A DNA stretch of 64,000 nucleotides from positions 14,139,200 to 14,203,199 of the forward strand of contig NC_092287.1 of NCBI RefSeq assembly GCF_036320965.1, written 5' to 3'. Positions 31,127-44,816 of the stretch are shown here, piece after piece. Made by a program: the position numbers and the translations under genes. This stretch comes from Panulirus ornatus (lineage: Eukaryota > Arthropoda > Malacostraca > Decapoda > Palinuridae). The number at the start of each line of letters is the position of its first letter. Position 1 is the stretch's first letter. The notes under the pieces were generated by a model. The model saw nothing but the letters and a program-made list of their open reading frames with translations. It did no database searches and was not told the DNA's origin.

Positions 31127-31134
<8 letters not shown>
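31086..31134. repeat. Perfect 20-bp inverted repeat
   Basis: Arms 31,086-31,105 and 31,115-31,134 are exact reverse complements around a 9-nt spacer. It sits between S3 and the next (AT)n. Confidence 0.85.

Positions 31135-31140
<6 letters not shown>

Positions 31141-31218
<78 letters not shown>
31141..31218. repeat. (AT)n microsatellite
   Basis: Lies between S3 (minus) and the tail of c17 (minus). Confidence 0.97.
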
Positions 31219-33263
<2,045 letters not shown>

Positions 33264-33439
33264 TGTACTGTAGCCTAAGGACGTTGACGTATGGGACCAA
33301 TCAAGGACGCTAACTGTTTTTGTTTCGACAAAGTATATAACAACAAATCTAGCGTAATGGCCATACAGCTAGTCGTCAACAGTGTCACTAGAATATTGGT
33401 ACATAAAGGACAAAATTACAATTTTGTATCATATATGCT

Positions 33440-33720
33440 ACTCTGTCTATTGAGCACGAAAGTATGACACTTGAGCACGACTGCACGATCCTTGGACACG
33501 ACGGAACGACCTTTGAACACGAGGGGGTGACCCATTAACACAATTCTACGATTCTTGAACACGACAAGACAAACTAAAAGCATGAAAGTGTGTCCCAAGA
33601 TGACAATGGTTCAAAACCTTCATCACGACGTTGCGACACTTAAGTAAGACGTTACCATCCTTCAGTACGACCCATGAACGCGACGGTGCAAGCCTGGAGC
33701 ATGACCCCTCAAAGGTCAGA
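33440..33720 (+). repeat. Dispersed 21-bp minisatellite, locus 1
   Basis: Degenerate units of CTTGAGCACGACGGTACGAC type, for example near 33,470, 33,493, 33,515 and 33,555, spaced about 21-22 bp. Because 21 bp is seven codons, all frames tend to stay open; those frames are not genes. Confidence 0.75.
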
Positions 33721-35284
33721 ATAAGGCTAGATCAACACGCCGCGTCACGGCCGACCTGGGGAGCCAAGTCATGTGTGTGAGAAGGGAAGGTCTCATCCAT
33801 ATACGGTAGTTGGCTCTTTGTTACACAGATGAATTGTTGAATATCCAATGATCTGCTCCAGTTCATTACATATTATGGATTGTGTTTCTAAATAGTCCAA
33901 CTGTCTATGAATCTTTCATAGGTAATCCGTATGTTATTAGACCAGTATTATGTTCTGAGGAATACGAGAAACTACAAAAGAACGGCAGGGACGGAATATA
34001 GGTAATCTTTTGTCAGGTTGGCTGGCGACTTTTTTGGCAAAAGTGATTTACAAACATGAAATTATAAGACTTGCTCTTGATTCTGTATATCAAGCCATTG
34101 ACTGAAGAGGCCAAGATGCGTCTGTTATCTTAGAATTGATAAGAATGTCCAGTAGTAAATGAAACCTGTTTTAAGCATATCACCACAATGTTTTGTCTCA
34201 GCGTATTCTTGATACAGTCGTATTCAAAATTGAAAACTGTAAATCTTAACGATAAAATAATACTTGATTGCTTCCTGTAACATGTATTATGATTGATTTT
34301 GCAGTTGTTTTTATCTCTTTTCACTCTGTTACCTCCGTCGACTTTAAAACACACATTAAAGACATTTATGCCTTTGTGTCATATATCTCATGTCACATAT
34401 TCAGTTCAACGTACTGTTCTACTTTCAGTCAGTTTCAAGATCTTTTAATTATATTTGTTGTATTTGTTTCTTCAGCAAAACCATGGTAGGTTACAGACAC
34501 ACCCAGAGAACCCTCGTGATGTTGACCATGTGCCTGAAATATGTTTACCTTTTAGCACAACTCTTAAATATGTCATACTTGCGGAAGTTAATATTTCAAA
34601 ATACACAGAGAAAAAAAATACCCTCCAGAGCTCACAACAGGACTAATTTTATAGAACAACTTTTAGAAAAGAATTTAAACCATGTTATACGAATATATTG
34701 CTAGTACAATATATTCGTATATATACATTAGGAGTAAGTCAGAACATTTTCATCTTCCATATCTTTATACAAATGTTACTTTCTCATCTGTGTTAAGGCG
34801 CTAGTTGCACTGACCATATTGCTATGACGTCCAAATATATCGATCTCTTACGTCCCTAATGATGGCTTGACTGAGACAGTGGAAAAGTCGTTTACCGTCA
34901 GTAGTTTGTTCGTTTCTTGGCGATCGACAGTGGAGGCTCCCCGCTTTGTTGCTGTAGGTATGTCGCCCACGGAGGTTATTTTGTCAGTGGGGGTAAGTAT
35001 GCAATAAACCGATGGGTGGAAGCTCCACTCCCTGAGGCCTTAACTATGCAGGCTTTTGAAGATGAAAGCCAGTCTCTCAGTGGATTAAGGCACGCAAGAA
35101 GCTAAGGCATGGGACCTTCCCCGTGTCGCTGGTTGTAGCCGTGTGTTCAAAAGCAAAGTAGTGATATTTTTGGACGACCAGGAATAGGGAAGCAGACTTC
35201 CAGCTATTATTGGTAAGACTTTAGATATACGAGTGGAATCTACCTCTGTAATTTTCGCGAAAGGAATTAAGAATTTAGTAATAT
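33721..35284. other. Low-copy region, nothing recognised
   Basis: A/T-rich, mostly unique sequence. ORFs up to about 100 codons (for example 34,390-34,704) lack recognisable motifs. No exon or RNA gene can be supported. Confidence 0.35.
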
Positions 35285-35378
35285 AATCCTGCTGCAACCA
35301 GGATTCGAACTTATACGCTCGACCCTGGGCGGGCCGTGAATGCGTCACGATCAAAAACGCTAACCGCAACACCACCGA
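35285..35378 (-). mobile_element. tRNA-derived SINE-like fragment
   Basis: Minus strand: A-box-like TGGTGTTGCGGTTAGCGTT (about 35,356-35,374) and B-box-like GTTCGAATCC (35,301-35,310), aligned block by block with the repeat at 21,953-22,125. An anticodon-arm-like CGTG..CACG stem is present. Only the tRNA-like head is visible. Confidence 0.65.
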
Positions 35379-35689
35379 CATTCATATGGATCCATTTCCT
35401 TTAATTCTCATTTTTCTTTAAAATCAGAATATCCTGAAAAAAGATGCGTACGTAATGCCTTAAAAGGCCAGCTGTCTCGGTTGTTTTTTCAGTGAAATAT
35501 CTGAATAAGGGACGGGTGCATGAGCTGAGGTGCTGAAATCGTCTTCTTGGTCTAAGTATTCTGAAGATGACGTTCGTCCTCCTACTTGTATGATGGAGCT
35601 GTGTAAAGTCCCTGCATATATGGTTCATGGTATTTCATAGATCTGTCATAAGAGAGCTCCGATCAACGTCTCATTACGAGGGAATTAGG

Positions 35690-35835
35690 ATGATAATCCC
35701 CGTGTACGGGACCGTGCGACCTATGTCTTTAACACGATCCTTAAGGTTCAGGTATGTCAAAGCCCACACCATCATACGTAAAGGTAGGAACGTCGTTCTC
35801 AAGGACTTGTCGCGTCATGCTCTTATATTCATTCA
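35690..35835 (-). repeat. Dispersed 21-bp minisatellite, locus 2, inverted and eroded
   Basis: Complement of the CTTGAGAACGACG/GGTACGATC words: ACCGTGCGACC, ACACGATCCTTAAGG, AACGTCGTTCTCAAGGAC, GTCGCGTCATGCTC. Few units remain. Confidence 0.5.
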
Positions 35836-36164
35836 TCAAAGTCACGTTAGGACACTGTCGCTGGTGTGGAAAAGCTTCTGATGCTCTTGTCTCCCTCGCT
35901 CCTAGGTTGCCACACTGATGCTGAGCTCTCCTTTACTCTCGCCTGCCGCTCTCACTCTCATAGACAGTGTGTTCCATAACTTCAGTATACTCAGTAAGAT
36001 TCAGGTTCAAAGATTTTCATTACAGTTCTGCAATCTTGCAGAGAATTTGGATAAGAATCATTATCTGTACGAACGACTACTGCAAAAGAATTAAGTTTTA
36101 AGTGTTTTAAGTGTTAATTTTTTTCTTTTATATTTAGGTCGTTATGATCAAACGAAGGCAAAAG

Positions 36165-36292
36165 TATTTATGTTCAGTGGTAAAGCCACACGTAGGCTGA
36201 TGGTTTATGCAGTGGTAATGTCACATATAGGATGATGGTTTATGCAGTGGTTAAGTTACACGTAGGCAGATGGTTTATGCAGTATAACTCAC
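36165..36292. repeat. Three-copy tandem repeat, about 37 bp unit
   Basis: Units GTGGTAAAGCCACACGTAGG then CTGATGGTTTATGCA recur three times with a few differences. Confidence 0.8.
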
Positions 36293-37880
36293 CAGACACT
36301 CACAGCATGTCAGGCTATTTCAAGTGACATCTCTTAAACCGTTGAGTCGAATGATACAACTCAGAGGGTATGATGACCTGGCTTTAGACCTGACCCTTAA
36401 GAATCAGGTCAAAGGTAACCTTTATCATGCACAAGGTTAATGCACAAGGGCCGTGCCGCCGTACACAAGAGGTATGGTTTTCGCAGAATTCGAGGGAGCA
36501 CTCGTCTGGTGATGCTGATGTCTGCTCAAGAATCTCTAATTCTAGAACATCAAATTCTAATCAGTCTAATAGCAAAAGGGAGTCACGGTCTTTATCAAAA
36601 TTTGGCTTGAATGTTATAGATGATGGCTGACAATCTATGCTCACGTATTTCTGTCAAATCAAATCACCTTTTTTTCGGTTAAGGCTAAGGGCAAATAAGT
36701 AAGCGAGGGACTGCTAGAACTTGCTTTACTTTTATCGAAAAAATCTCTGACGAAAACAACTGGGTTTTCTCTTCCATCTTCTATCAATAAGAAATTTTGT
36801 TGTAGTTGTCTTTCACCTGTTGCTGAGACAAAATCTCGATTGATATGGCTGCAGAACTATTCTGTTGTCTCTATCGTCTGTTCCTCATTTGAGGATTACC
36901 CTAATCATCACTGAAGAACTGTATTACTGTCACTATGTTATCTGCTCTTTTATCTGTGCCCAGGACCTGCTGGTCTTATCAAGATTCAGTAGGCCCATTA
37001 CACAATTCTTCGTGAAGCCGATGAAAAGAAAATGCAAACATGCTCATGTTTTTTTCTCTTGTAAGTTAAGATTCCCTAACTGCAACAAACCGTACCTGGG
37101 TGTGCTGTTAATTGCTGTGCATATTGTCAAGATTCGCCCACAGTAAATCCGGTGGTTCTTCGTCCTCTCTTTTTGTCTTTTGGTTTGTGGTTCTTCGGGT
37201 ACCATATAGACACCTTTCATGCACTGCACAGTCCATTGGTACTGTGAGGCTGTCCCACGATGGTTAGCGTCTCAGGATCATACTCTTACCCACAGGCGTT
37301 ACAGAATAGTTCTTAGATCTGCAGACGCGACGCAAAGAGAACAGACTTTTCCCCCCAGCCTGTGTTACGCAAGCTCTTGGCGTAATCCCTCAGTACTACA
37401 GTGTGTTTCGTGTTCTTCAGTACATACACACGGTGCAGTTCCCTCCTCCTACTGTCCGTGGTGCTGAGCAACACTTGCCACCATCCGCGGCCATCATCCA
37501 TCCATCCAGAGCCACACTTGCCACCATCCCTGGCCACCATCCGTCCTGCCAGAGATTTCCTTTCCACTATCCATGGCCTACATCCGTCCATCGAGAGCCA
37601 CCCTTGCTACCACACATGGCAACCATCCTTCCAACCAGAGTCATCTCGTTACGTCAGAGTGCAGCGGTGGCAGCCACCGCTCGCACTGGGGACCAGCGGT
37701 AAGTTCCCTGTGGTAAGTTTAGGTGTTGTGGGAGGGGACCGGTATATATATAAGCAAAGGGTTGCTTTATTGGGGAGGGAGTCGGTGCATTTTATAGTGG
37801 GGGGGGGGGGGGCGTTACTGTGTTGGGGGATGGGGTTATTGCGTAAGGGAGGAGGTTGGTTTGTATCGGGAAGAGGTCAG
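36293..37880. other. Low-copy region, nothing recognised
   Basis: Ordinary composition with no repeat family. A CCATCC-rich stretch at about 37,480-37,640 (ACTTGCCACCATCC, CACCATCCGTCC and variants) is a loose tandem repeat that explains the Pro/His-rich open frames there. A 13-G run lies near 37,800. Confidence 0.4.
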
Positions 37881-37883
37881 TGT

Positions 37884-37966
<83 letters not shown>

Positions 37967-37974
37967 CGTGCGTG
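37881..37974. repeat. (GT)n microsatellite
   Basis: About 90 bp of GT ending in (GCGT)3, directly before the second tRNA-like repeat unit. Confidence 0.97.
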
Positions 37975-37989
37975 AGACTAACATATCTG

Positions 37990-38088
37990 ATTACTGCTTG
38001 TGTGTTATGAGGAGAGAGTTTTACTCTCGTGTTGCCCCATCTCTTATCTTTGCATTAATGTATTTTGTCTCTACTCCTATGTTTGTTT

Positions 38089-38174
<86 letters not shown>

Positions 38175-38328
38175 CGGCCTAAGCCAGGTACCAGTTTATC
38201 GACCATCCCTGAGGGGCGGATGAACAACTGGGTTTTTGGCCAACTGCCATGCTCAGGATTCGAACCCATGCTGGTTCTGCTCATAGTGACTCATGATTAG
38301 TAGCACTAATCACTACAGTGCAGAGGTT
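37990..38328 (-). mobile_element. tRNA-like repeat carrying an internal (CA)n, second copy
   Basis: Same order as 22,436-22,775: GGAGAGAGTTTTACTCTCG block, T-rich body, (CA)n, GCCTAAGCCAGGTACC, then tRNA-like part with B-box complement GGATTCGAACCC (38,257-38,268) and A-box complement near 38,301-38,326. Confidence 0.72.
38090..38172. repeat. (AC)n microsatellite
   Basis: About 83 bp, internal to the tRNA-like repeat. Confidence 0.98.

Positions 38329-38382
<54 letters not shown>
38329..38382. repeat. (GT)n microsatellite
   Basis: About 54 bp directly after the A-box end of the tRNA-like repeat. With the (AC)n at 38,090 it could form a long hairpin. Confidence 0.97.
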
Positions 38383-38384
<2 letters not shown>

Positions 38385-38875
38385 GCGCATGCGTCGGGGA
38401 TGGGGAAGAATTTGATGAGTGGTAGGGAATACAGAGGGAGGTTTGATAGCAATCGACCTCATGGTTCAGTATGATGCTATCTGCTAGAAAATACAGATTA
38501 TGATTTGAGTACTTGCTCTTATCTGAGATAGAGAGACAGGATACGTGTTTTCATGCCCCTCTCTCAGTTATAACACACCAACAATCCAACGAGAACACCC
38601 GCTGGAAAGCGGAAGCATAGGGAATCATCCTAGCCACCACTCTCTTTAACACAACAGCAGGAAAGAAAATAGCTAAGAAGGAACACCATAGAGGATAAGG
38701 AGAAAGTCCAAAAGAGATCTTTTAAGCAGGTGTGAACGGGAGTGATGATTTGATGGATGACTGAAGCGGAATACAACTGATGGAGGATAAGAGCTGAGTA
38801 AAAAGTTGGGATTGACAAGATCCACTGTGTGTTTATTCCACTTGAAGAGGTTTGATTATTAATATGTGTCAGTCA
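38383..38875. other. Low-copy region, nothing recognised
   Basis: No ORF, tandem repeat or element recognised between the tRNA-like repeat and old LINE c18. Confidence 0.35.
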
Positions 38876-40700
38876 GATGGGCATATTAGAAAGTGTAGTG
38901 AGTGGTGGGATGAAGAAGAAAGATTATTAGTAAAAATGAAGAGAGATGCATTTGGACAATTTTTGAGGGAAATAGTGCAAAGGACTGGGAGATTTATAAA
39001 AGAAAGAGGCAAGAGGTCAAGAGAAAGGTACAAGAGGTGAAAGAGAGGGCAAATGAGAGTTGGGGTGAGAGGATATCATTAAATATTAGGAAGAATAAAA
39101 AGATTTTTTGGAAGGAGGTAAATAAAGTGCGTAAGACAAGAGAACAAAAGGGAACATCGGTGAAGGGGGCTAATGGGGAGGTAATAACAAATAGTGATGA
39201 TGTGAGAAGGAGATGGACTGAGTATTTTGAAGGTTTGTTGAATGTGTTAGATGATAGAGTGACGGATATAGGGTGTTTTGGTCGAGGTAGTGTGCGAAGT
39301 GAGAGGGTCAGGGAGAATGGTTTGGTAAACAGAGAAGAGGTAGTGAAAGCTTTGCGAAAGATGAAAGCCGGCAAGCCGCCGGGTTTGGATGGCATTGCAG
39401 TGGAGTTTATTAAAAAAGGGGGCGACTGTGTTGTTGACTGGTTGGTGAGGATATTCAATGTATGTATGGCTCATGGTGAAGTGCCTGAGGATTGGCTGAA
39501 TGCATGCATAGTGACATTGTTCAAAGGCAAATGAGATAAAGGTGAGTGCTCTAATTATAGAGGAATAAGTTTGTTGAGTGTTCCAGGGAAATAATATGGG
39601 AGGGTATTGATAGTGAGGGTGAAAGCACGTACAGAGCATCAAATTGAGGAAGAGCAGTGTGGTTTCAGAAGTGGTAGACGATGTGTGGATCAGATGTTTG
39701 CTTTGAAGAATGTATGTGAGAAATACTTAGAAAAACAAATGAATTTGTATATAGGATTTATGGATCTGTAGAAGGCATATGAAAGAGTTGATAGAGATGC
39801 TCTATGAAAATTATTAAGAGTATATGGTGTGGGAGGCAAGTTGCTGGAAACAGTGAAAAGTTTTTATCGAGGATTTAAGGCATGTGTCCGAGAAGGAAGA
39901 GAGGAAAGTGATTGGTTCCCATTGAATGTCGGTTTGCGTCAGAGGTGCGTGATATCTCAATGTATGTTTGATTTCTTTATAGATGGGGTTGTTAGGAAGG
40001 TGAATGCAAGAGTTTTGGAGAGAAGGGGAATTATGGAGTCTCTTGTGGATGAGAGGGCTTGGGAAGTGAGTCAGCTGTTCGCTGATGATACAACGCTAGT
40101 GGCTGATTCGAGTGAGAAAGTGTAGAAGCTGATGACTGAATTGGGTAAAGAGTGTGAAAGAAGAAATCTGAGTGTAAATGTGAATAAGAGCACTGTTATT
40201 AGGTACAGTAGGGTTGAAGGACATGTCAATTTGGAGGTAAGTGTGAATGGAGAAAAACTGGAGGGAGTGAAATGTTTTAGATATCTCTGAGTGGATTTGG
40301 CCGCGGATAGAACCATGAAAGCGGGGGTGAGTCACAGGGTAGAGAAGAGGCGAAAGTTCTGGGAGCGTTGAAGAATGTGTGAAGGGCGAGAACATTATCT
40401 CGGAAAGCAAAAATTGGTATGTTTGAAGGAATTGTGGCTCTAACAATGTTATATGATTGCTAGGCGGTGGCTATGAATACGGTTGTGCGGAGGAGGGTGG
40501 ATATATTGGAAATGAGATGTTTGAGGACAATAAGTGGTGTGAGGTGGTTTGATCGAGTAAGTAATGAAATGTTAAGAGAGATGTGAGGTAATAAAAAGTG
40601 TGGTTGAGAGAGCAGAAGAGGTTATATTGAAATAGTTTGGTCACATGGAGAGAATGAGTGAGGAAAGATTGGCAAAGAGGATATATGTGTCAGAGATGGA
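38876..40700 (+). pseudogene. LINE RT, heavily decayed (c18)
   Basis: Readable blocks: [64 protein letters not shown], a motif A region with a TAG (MDL-stop-KAY), motif B altered (GLRQRCVISQCMF), motif C as FADDTTLVADS with one residue missing before it. Many stops. GKPPGLDG differs from the GKAAGLDG of other copies, indicating an older lineage. Confidence 0.87.
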
Positions 40701-40803
40701 GGGAATGAGGAGAAGTGGGAGCCTGGATATGGAAAGGGAGCTGTTGTTTCCTGTGCATTATACATGACAGATAGAGACTGAGGGTGAACAAATGTGGCCT
40801 TTG
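38876..40803 (+). mobile_element. LINE c18, old and truncated at both ends
   Basis: Plus-strand LINE from the linker before RT to part of the long UTR. More diverged than any other long copy. The C-terminal GRPNWRW segment is deleted (GTGGGAG joins CCTGGATATGG), and the UTR breaks off at 40,803, where minus-strand PLE P4 begins without spacer. Confidence 0.9.
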
Positions 40804-42697
40804 TAATAATCACATCATCAGGGGAGACACAACAGAAAAATATAAGTCAGTTGATATACAACAAAGAGACGTAGCTAGAACACCATTTGGTAAACATGCG
40901 ATTGTTCAAGACAGACAAAGAGCACGTCAGAAACTTATTATTTGATAAATTTTATCAACAATAAACTTATACAATTTGCATAGACCATTACTAATATCAA
41001 GATTATATCTCTTTGAGTATTCAGTAATAGAAGATTCAATGATATTTCTCGTGGTAATAGAATTGGAGATAGTAACTGAGACGGCATTGCTCCAGTCAAT
41101 ACAATGATCATATTTTTTAACGTGATTAAACAAGGCACTTGATTCTTGTCCCGTTTTTATCCTATATTAATGTTGCTTAAGTCTAACAGAATGATCCTTA
41201 CCAGTCTGCCGAACATAAAACTTATCACAATTTCTACATGGCTCTTTGTAGATGCATCCAGGAGAATTTTCTGGTGAATTCCTGATTAAGATGTTCTTTA
41301 TAGTATTACTGTCGTTGAAGGTAACATTTACATTAAAGGATTTAAGGAACATGGGAAGTAAAGTAAAAATATTACTAAATGCGAGAACTAAAAGATTCTG
41401 GTGTCACTGGGAGTTTTGGGCTAAACTCTATAAAATGATTTCTTTGCTAGCTTAAGGGACTTATCAGTGAAAGTTCTAGGTTACTTTAACTTAGATCCAA
41501 TAGAATATAACTTCTCAAACTCATCATCAACATACTCTGGACTGCAGATATGTAATGCCCTAAGGAACATAGATTGAAATGATGATAATATAACTGTCAT
41601 GTTGAGATGAGTGATAATGGATATATATGCCAAACTTAAACTTGTTTCCTTGCCTATGGATCATGCAATCTAAAAGTGGTAACATGCCATTATTTTCATT
41701 TTCTACAGTAAATTTGATGGAAGGTACTAAATTGTTAAGCAAGGGTAGAAATATTTGCAAATATTCATTTGTTGTCCAAACACAAAGAGTACCATCTACG
41801 CACCCAAACCAAATTGCATTAGAAGGTAAGATATCTTTTAGTAATTTTGTTTAAAAATTTCTGTATAAAGATTATTTAGTACAGGTGAAAGAGGGTGACA
41901 TATTGCCATACCAAATTTTTGAGCATAACAGTCTCCATTGAATTGAGATACACAGTCTTTTATACACAACTATATCAGTTCAATGACAATAGACTTTGAA
42001 TCAGGTAAATGAATATCATCCAAGACATCAAATAGATATTCTAAAAGGTCTTCAACTGGATATTTTGTGAAAAGTGAGAAACATCAAAGCTAACAAGTTT
42101 GAAATCAAAATTAACATTGATACTGTTAAGCTTGTTAACGAAATCCACATTGGTCATGATATTAGAATTTGATATCTTACCCATTTGATAAAGAAACTAA
42201 ACATTTTGATAATTTATATATGATGGAGCCTACTGCACTCACTATAGGTCTTGCTGGAAAATTTTGTTTATGTGTTTTGATGTCCATACATATATGGCAA
42301 TGAAGGGACAAAGATAACAAACTTTTGTTAATAGAACCATTACCTTTCAACAACAACTTCAGTTCTTTACTGAAATGGGAATTAACTGCTTCTATGGGAT
42401 TCTTTCTGATTTTAGAATATGTTGTGTCATCATTTAAAAGATCATTGGTTTTATATAAATGATTACTTTTGTCCATAATCACAACAGTGTTAGCCTTATC
42501 TGCTTCAGTAATATGTATATCATTGTCTTTTTTTAAATTGTAAATAGCTCTTATATAAGTCTTTTAGGTCAATTTGGTTCCACTGGTTTTGACAAACTGG
42601 CATACACTAAACCCTTTCAGATATTGATTTCATCAATAGTTAAATTACTGTATTTCTCTAAATTGCAAAAAGACTTTGTGACATCAACACAGCTGGA
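40804..42697 (-). mobile_element. Penelope-like element P4
   Basis: Minus strand, from the N-terminal region (NSNLTIDEIN, then KGLVYASLSKPVEP) through ADKANTVVIMDKSNHL, IKTHKQNFPARPIVSAVGS, the RT core and the GIY-YIG region, to the remnant of the hammerhead-like motif cut off at 40,804. It meets the plus-strand PLE P5 head-to-head at about 42,697. Confidence 0.88.
41167..42650 (-). pseudogene. PLE RT plus GIY-YIG endonuclease, decayed (P4)
   Basis: GIY-YIG part: GCIYKEPCRNCDKFYVRQTG then KDHSVRLKQH, with the CxxC preceding the Y-V-R/G-Q-T motif; the Gly of the usual YIGQT is Arg here. RT part: conserved THKQNFPARPIVS block and thumb-like HYHSSQHD region. Several frameshifts and stops. The arrangement RT followed by C-terminal GIY-YIG identifies a canonical Penelope-like element. 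Confidence 0.85.
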
Positions 42698-42719
42698 CGA
42701 AAGATATTATTCATCTAAA

Positions 42720-43835
42720 ATGCATGCTCTTTTAAATGATGACACAACATATTCTAAATTCTGTAAGAATTCCCAAGAAGCAGTTAATTCCCATTTCAAT
42801 AAAGAACTGAAGTTGTTGTTGAAAGGTAATGGTTATACTATCAAAAGTTTGTCATCTTTGTCCCCTTCATTGCCATATATGTATGGACTTATCAAAACAC
42901 ATAAACAAAATTTTCCAGCAAGACCTATAGTGAGTTCAGTTGGCTCCATCACATATAATAGTCAAAATGGTTAGTTTCTTTATTAAGCCCTCTATTGGGT
43001 AAAATGTCAAATTCTAATATCATGAATAATGTAGATTTAGTTAAAAAGCTTAATGATATCGATGTTAATTTTGATTTCAAACTTGTTAGCTTTGATGTTT
43101 CCTCGCTTTTCAAAAAACTTCCAGTTGATGACCTTTAGAATATCATTTCATGTCTTGGATGATATTCATTTACCTTTTTCAAAGTCTGTTTTCGATGAAT
43201 TGATAAAATTGTTTATAAAAGACTGTATTGTAATTCAATGGAGATTATTATGCTCAAAAATTTGGTATGGCAATAGGAACCCTCTTTCACCTGTACTAAG
43301 TAATCTTTATATGGATTTTTTTTTAAACAAAATTACTAAAGGATATCTCACCTTCTAATGCAATTTGGTTTAGGTATGTAGATGATGTTCTTTGTGTACG
43401 GCCAACAAATGAAAATTTACAAATATTTCTTCCCTTACTTAACAATAGAGTACCTTCCATCAATGTTACTGTAGAAATGAAAGTAATGGTGTGATACCAT
43501 TTTTAGATTGCAAGGAAACAAGTTTAAGTTTAGCATATACAGAAAACGTACCATGTATGCACAATTATCCATTATCACTCATCTCAACATGACAGAGTTA
43601 AATTATCATCATTTCAATCTATGTTCCTTCGGGCATTACGTATTTACAGGCTAGAGTTTATTGATGATGAATTTGAGAAGATATGTTTTATTGCATCTAA
43701 GTCAAAGTACCCTAGATCTTTCACTGATAAGTCCCTCAAGTCAGCAAAGAAATCATTTTATGGAATTAAGCCCAAACCCTCCACTGACACAAAGAATCTT
43801 TTAGTTCTCCCATTTAGTAATAATCTTAATTTGCT
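42720..43835 (+). pseudogene. PLE reverse transcriptase, decayed (P5)
   Basis: Blocks in order: LIKTHKQNFPARPIVSSVGS; NVDLVKKLNDIDVNFDFKLV with SFDVSSLFKKLPVDD (the PLE motif A, catalytic Asp kept); NRNPLSPVLSNLYMDFF (motif B type); RYVDDVLCV (motif C, catalytic D-D kept); thumb region FLRALRIYRLEFIDDEFEKI. Frameshifts near 42,965, 43,135 and 43,355 and a gap around 43,510 break the frame. The PLE RT replicates by target-primed synthesis; this copy is not functional. Confidence 0.87.
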
Positions 43836-43879
43836 TTAAATGTAGCTTAAATCCTTTAATGTAAATGTTGCCCTCAGCA

Positions 43880-44265
43880 ACAATAATATTATAAAGAATA
43901 TATTAATCAGGAATTCACCTGCAAATTGTCCTGGGTGCATCTATAAAGTGTCGTGTAGAAATTGTGATAAGTTTTATATTGGGCAGACTGATAAGGATCT
44001 TTTTGTTAGACTTAAGGAACATGAATATAGTAAAAGAACGGGACAAGAATCAAATGCCTTGTTTAATCACGTTATAAACTATGATCATTGCATTGACTGG
44101 AGTAATGCCATCTTAGTTATTAACTCTAACTCTATTACCACGAGAATTATCATTGAATCTTCTATTATTGAATACACAAAGAGTTATAACCTTAATGTTA
44201 GTGATGGTCTATGCAAATTGGTTAAGTTTATTGTTCATAAGATTTGTAGAATAATAAGTTTATAA
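43880..44265 (+). pseudogene. PLE GIY-YIG endonuclease domain (P5)
   Basis: GCIYKVSCRNCDKFYIGQTD, then KDLFVRLKEHEYSKRTGQES, then NALFNHVINYDHCIDWSNAI. The CxxC pair, the YIGQT motif and the downstream R..EH and H..NHV residues are as expected of the GIY-YIG nuclease at the C-terminus of Penelope-like polyproteins. The domain is open here but the attached RT is broken. Confidence 0.87.
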
Positions 44266-44557
44266 TACGCTCTTTGTCTGTCTTAGAAAATAGTATAAGA
44301 AAGGGACAAGAATCAAATGCTTTCTTTAATCACGTTAAGAATCATGATCACTGTATTGACTCGAGTAATGCCATCTCAGTTATTAACTCTAACTCTATTA
44401 CCACGAGAAATATCATTGATTCTTCTATAATCAAATACACAAAGAATTATAATCTTAATATTAGTGATGGTCTATACAAATTAGATAACTGTATTATTGT
44501 TGAAATTTGTAAAGTAGTAAGTTTATGAACTCTCGTTGTATGTCTTCGACAATTGCA
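44027..44557 (+). repeat. Tandem duplication of about 265 bp within PLE P5
   Basis: The segment TAGTAAAAGAACGGGACAAG to the GTCTGTCTTAGAAAA block is followed by a second copy beginning TAGTATAAGAAAGGGACAAG. Both encode [20 protein letters not shown] and SDGLYKL-type residues, differing by scattered substitutions. Confidence 0.85.
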
Positions 44558-44630
44558 TGTTTACCAAATGGCGTCCTAGCTTCGTCTCTTCGATGTATAT
44601 CAACTGGCCGTTACATTTCTCTCTTGTGTC

Positions 44631-44671
44631 TCTCTTGATGATGTGATTATTACACGAAAGTGCACTTGAGA
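44631..44671 (+). ncRNA. Hammerhead-like motif with covarying stem I (P5)
   Basis: TCTC, TTGATGA, stem II, GAAA, GTGCACTT, GAGA. Relative to the other copies one stem I pair has changed on both strands (C-G to T-A), so pairing is kept. The first core base is T instead of C, which should abolish or reduce activity. Confidence 0.58.
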
Positions 44672-44746
44672 ACCTATCGTGTTTCATTTTCCCCGTGGAC
44701 TCATACGAATATCTTGATCACGCGCAAAATTGTGATCCTTTCCAAT

Positions 44747-44750
44747 GTAA

Positions 44751-44815
<65 letters not shown>
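44747..44815. repeat. (AT)n microsatellite
   Basis: Between the 3' end of PLE P5 and the truncated 5' end of LINE c19, both plus. Confidence 0.97.

Positions 44816-44816
<1 letters not shown>

Larger units (their letters stand above)
42698..44746 (+). mobile_element. Penelope-like element P5, with tandem duplication near its end
   Basis: Plus strand from LLNDDTTYSK through RT, GIY-YIG and 3' UTR with hammerhead-like motif to the terminal GATCCTTTCCAATG, then (AT)n. A roughly 265-bp segment is duplicated in tandem (44,027-44,290 and 44,291-44,557). Confidence 0.9.
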
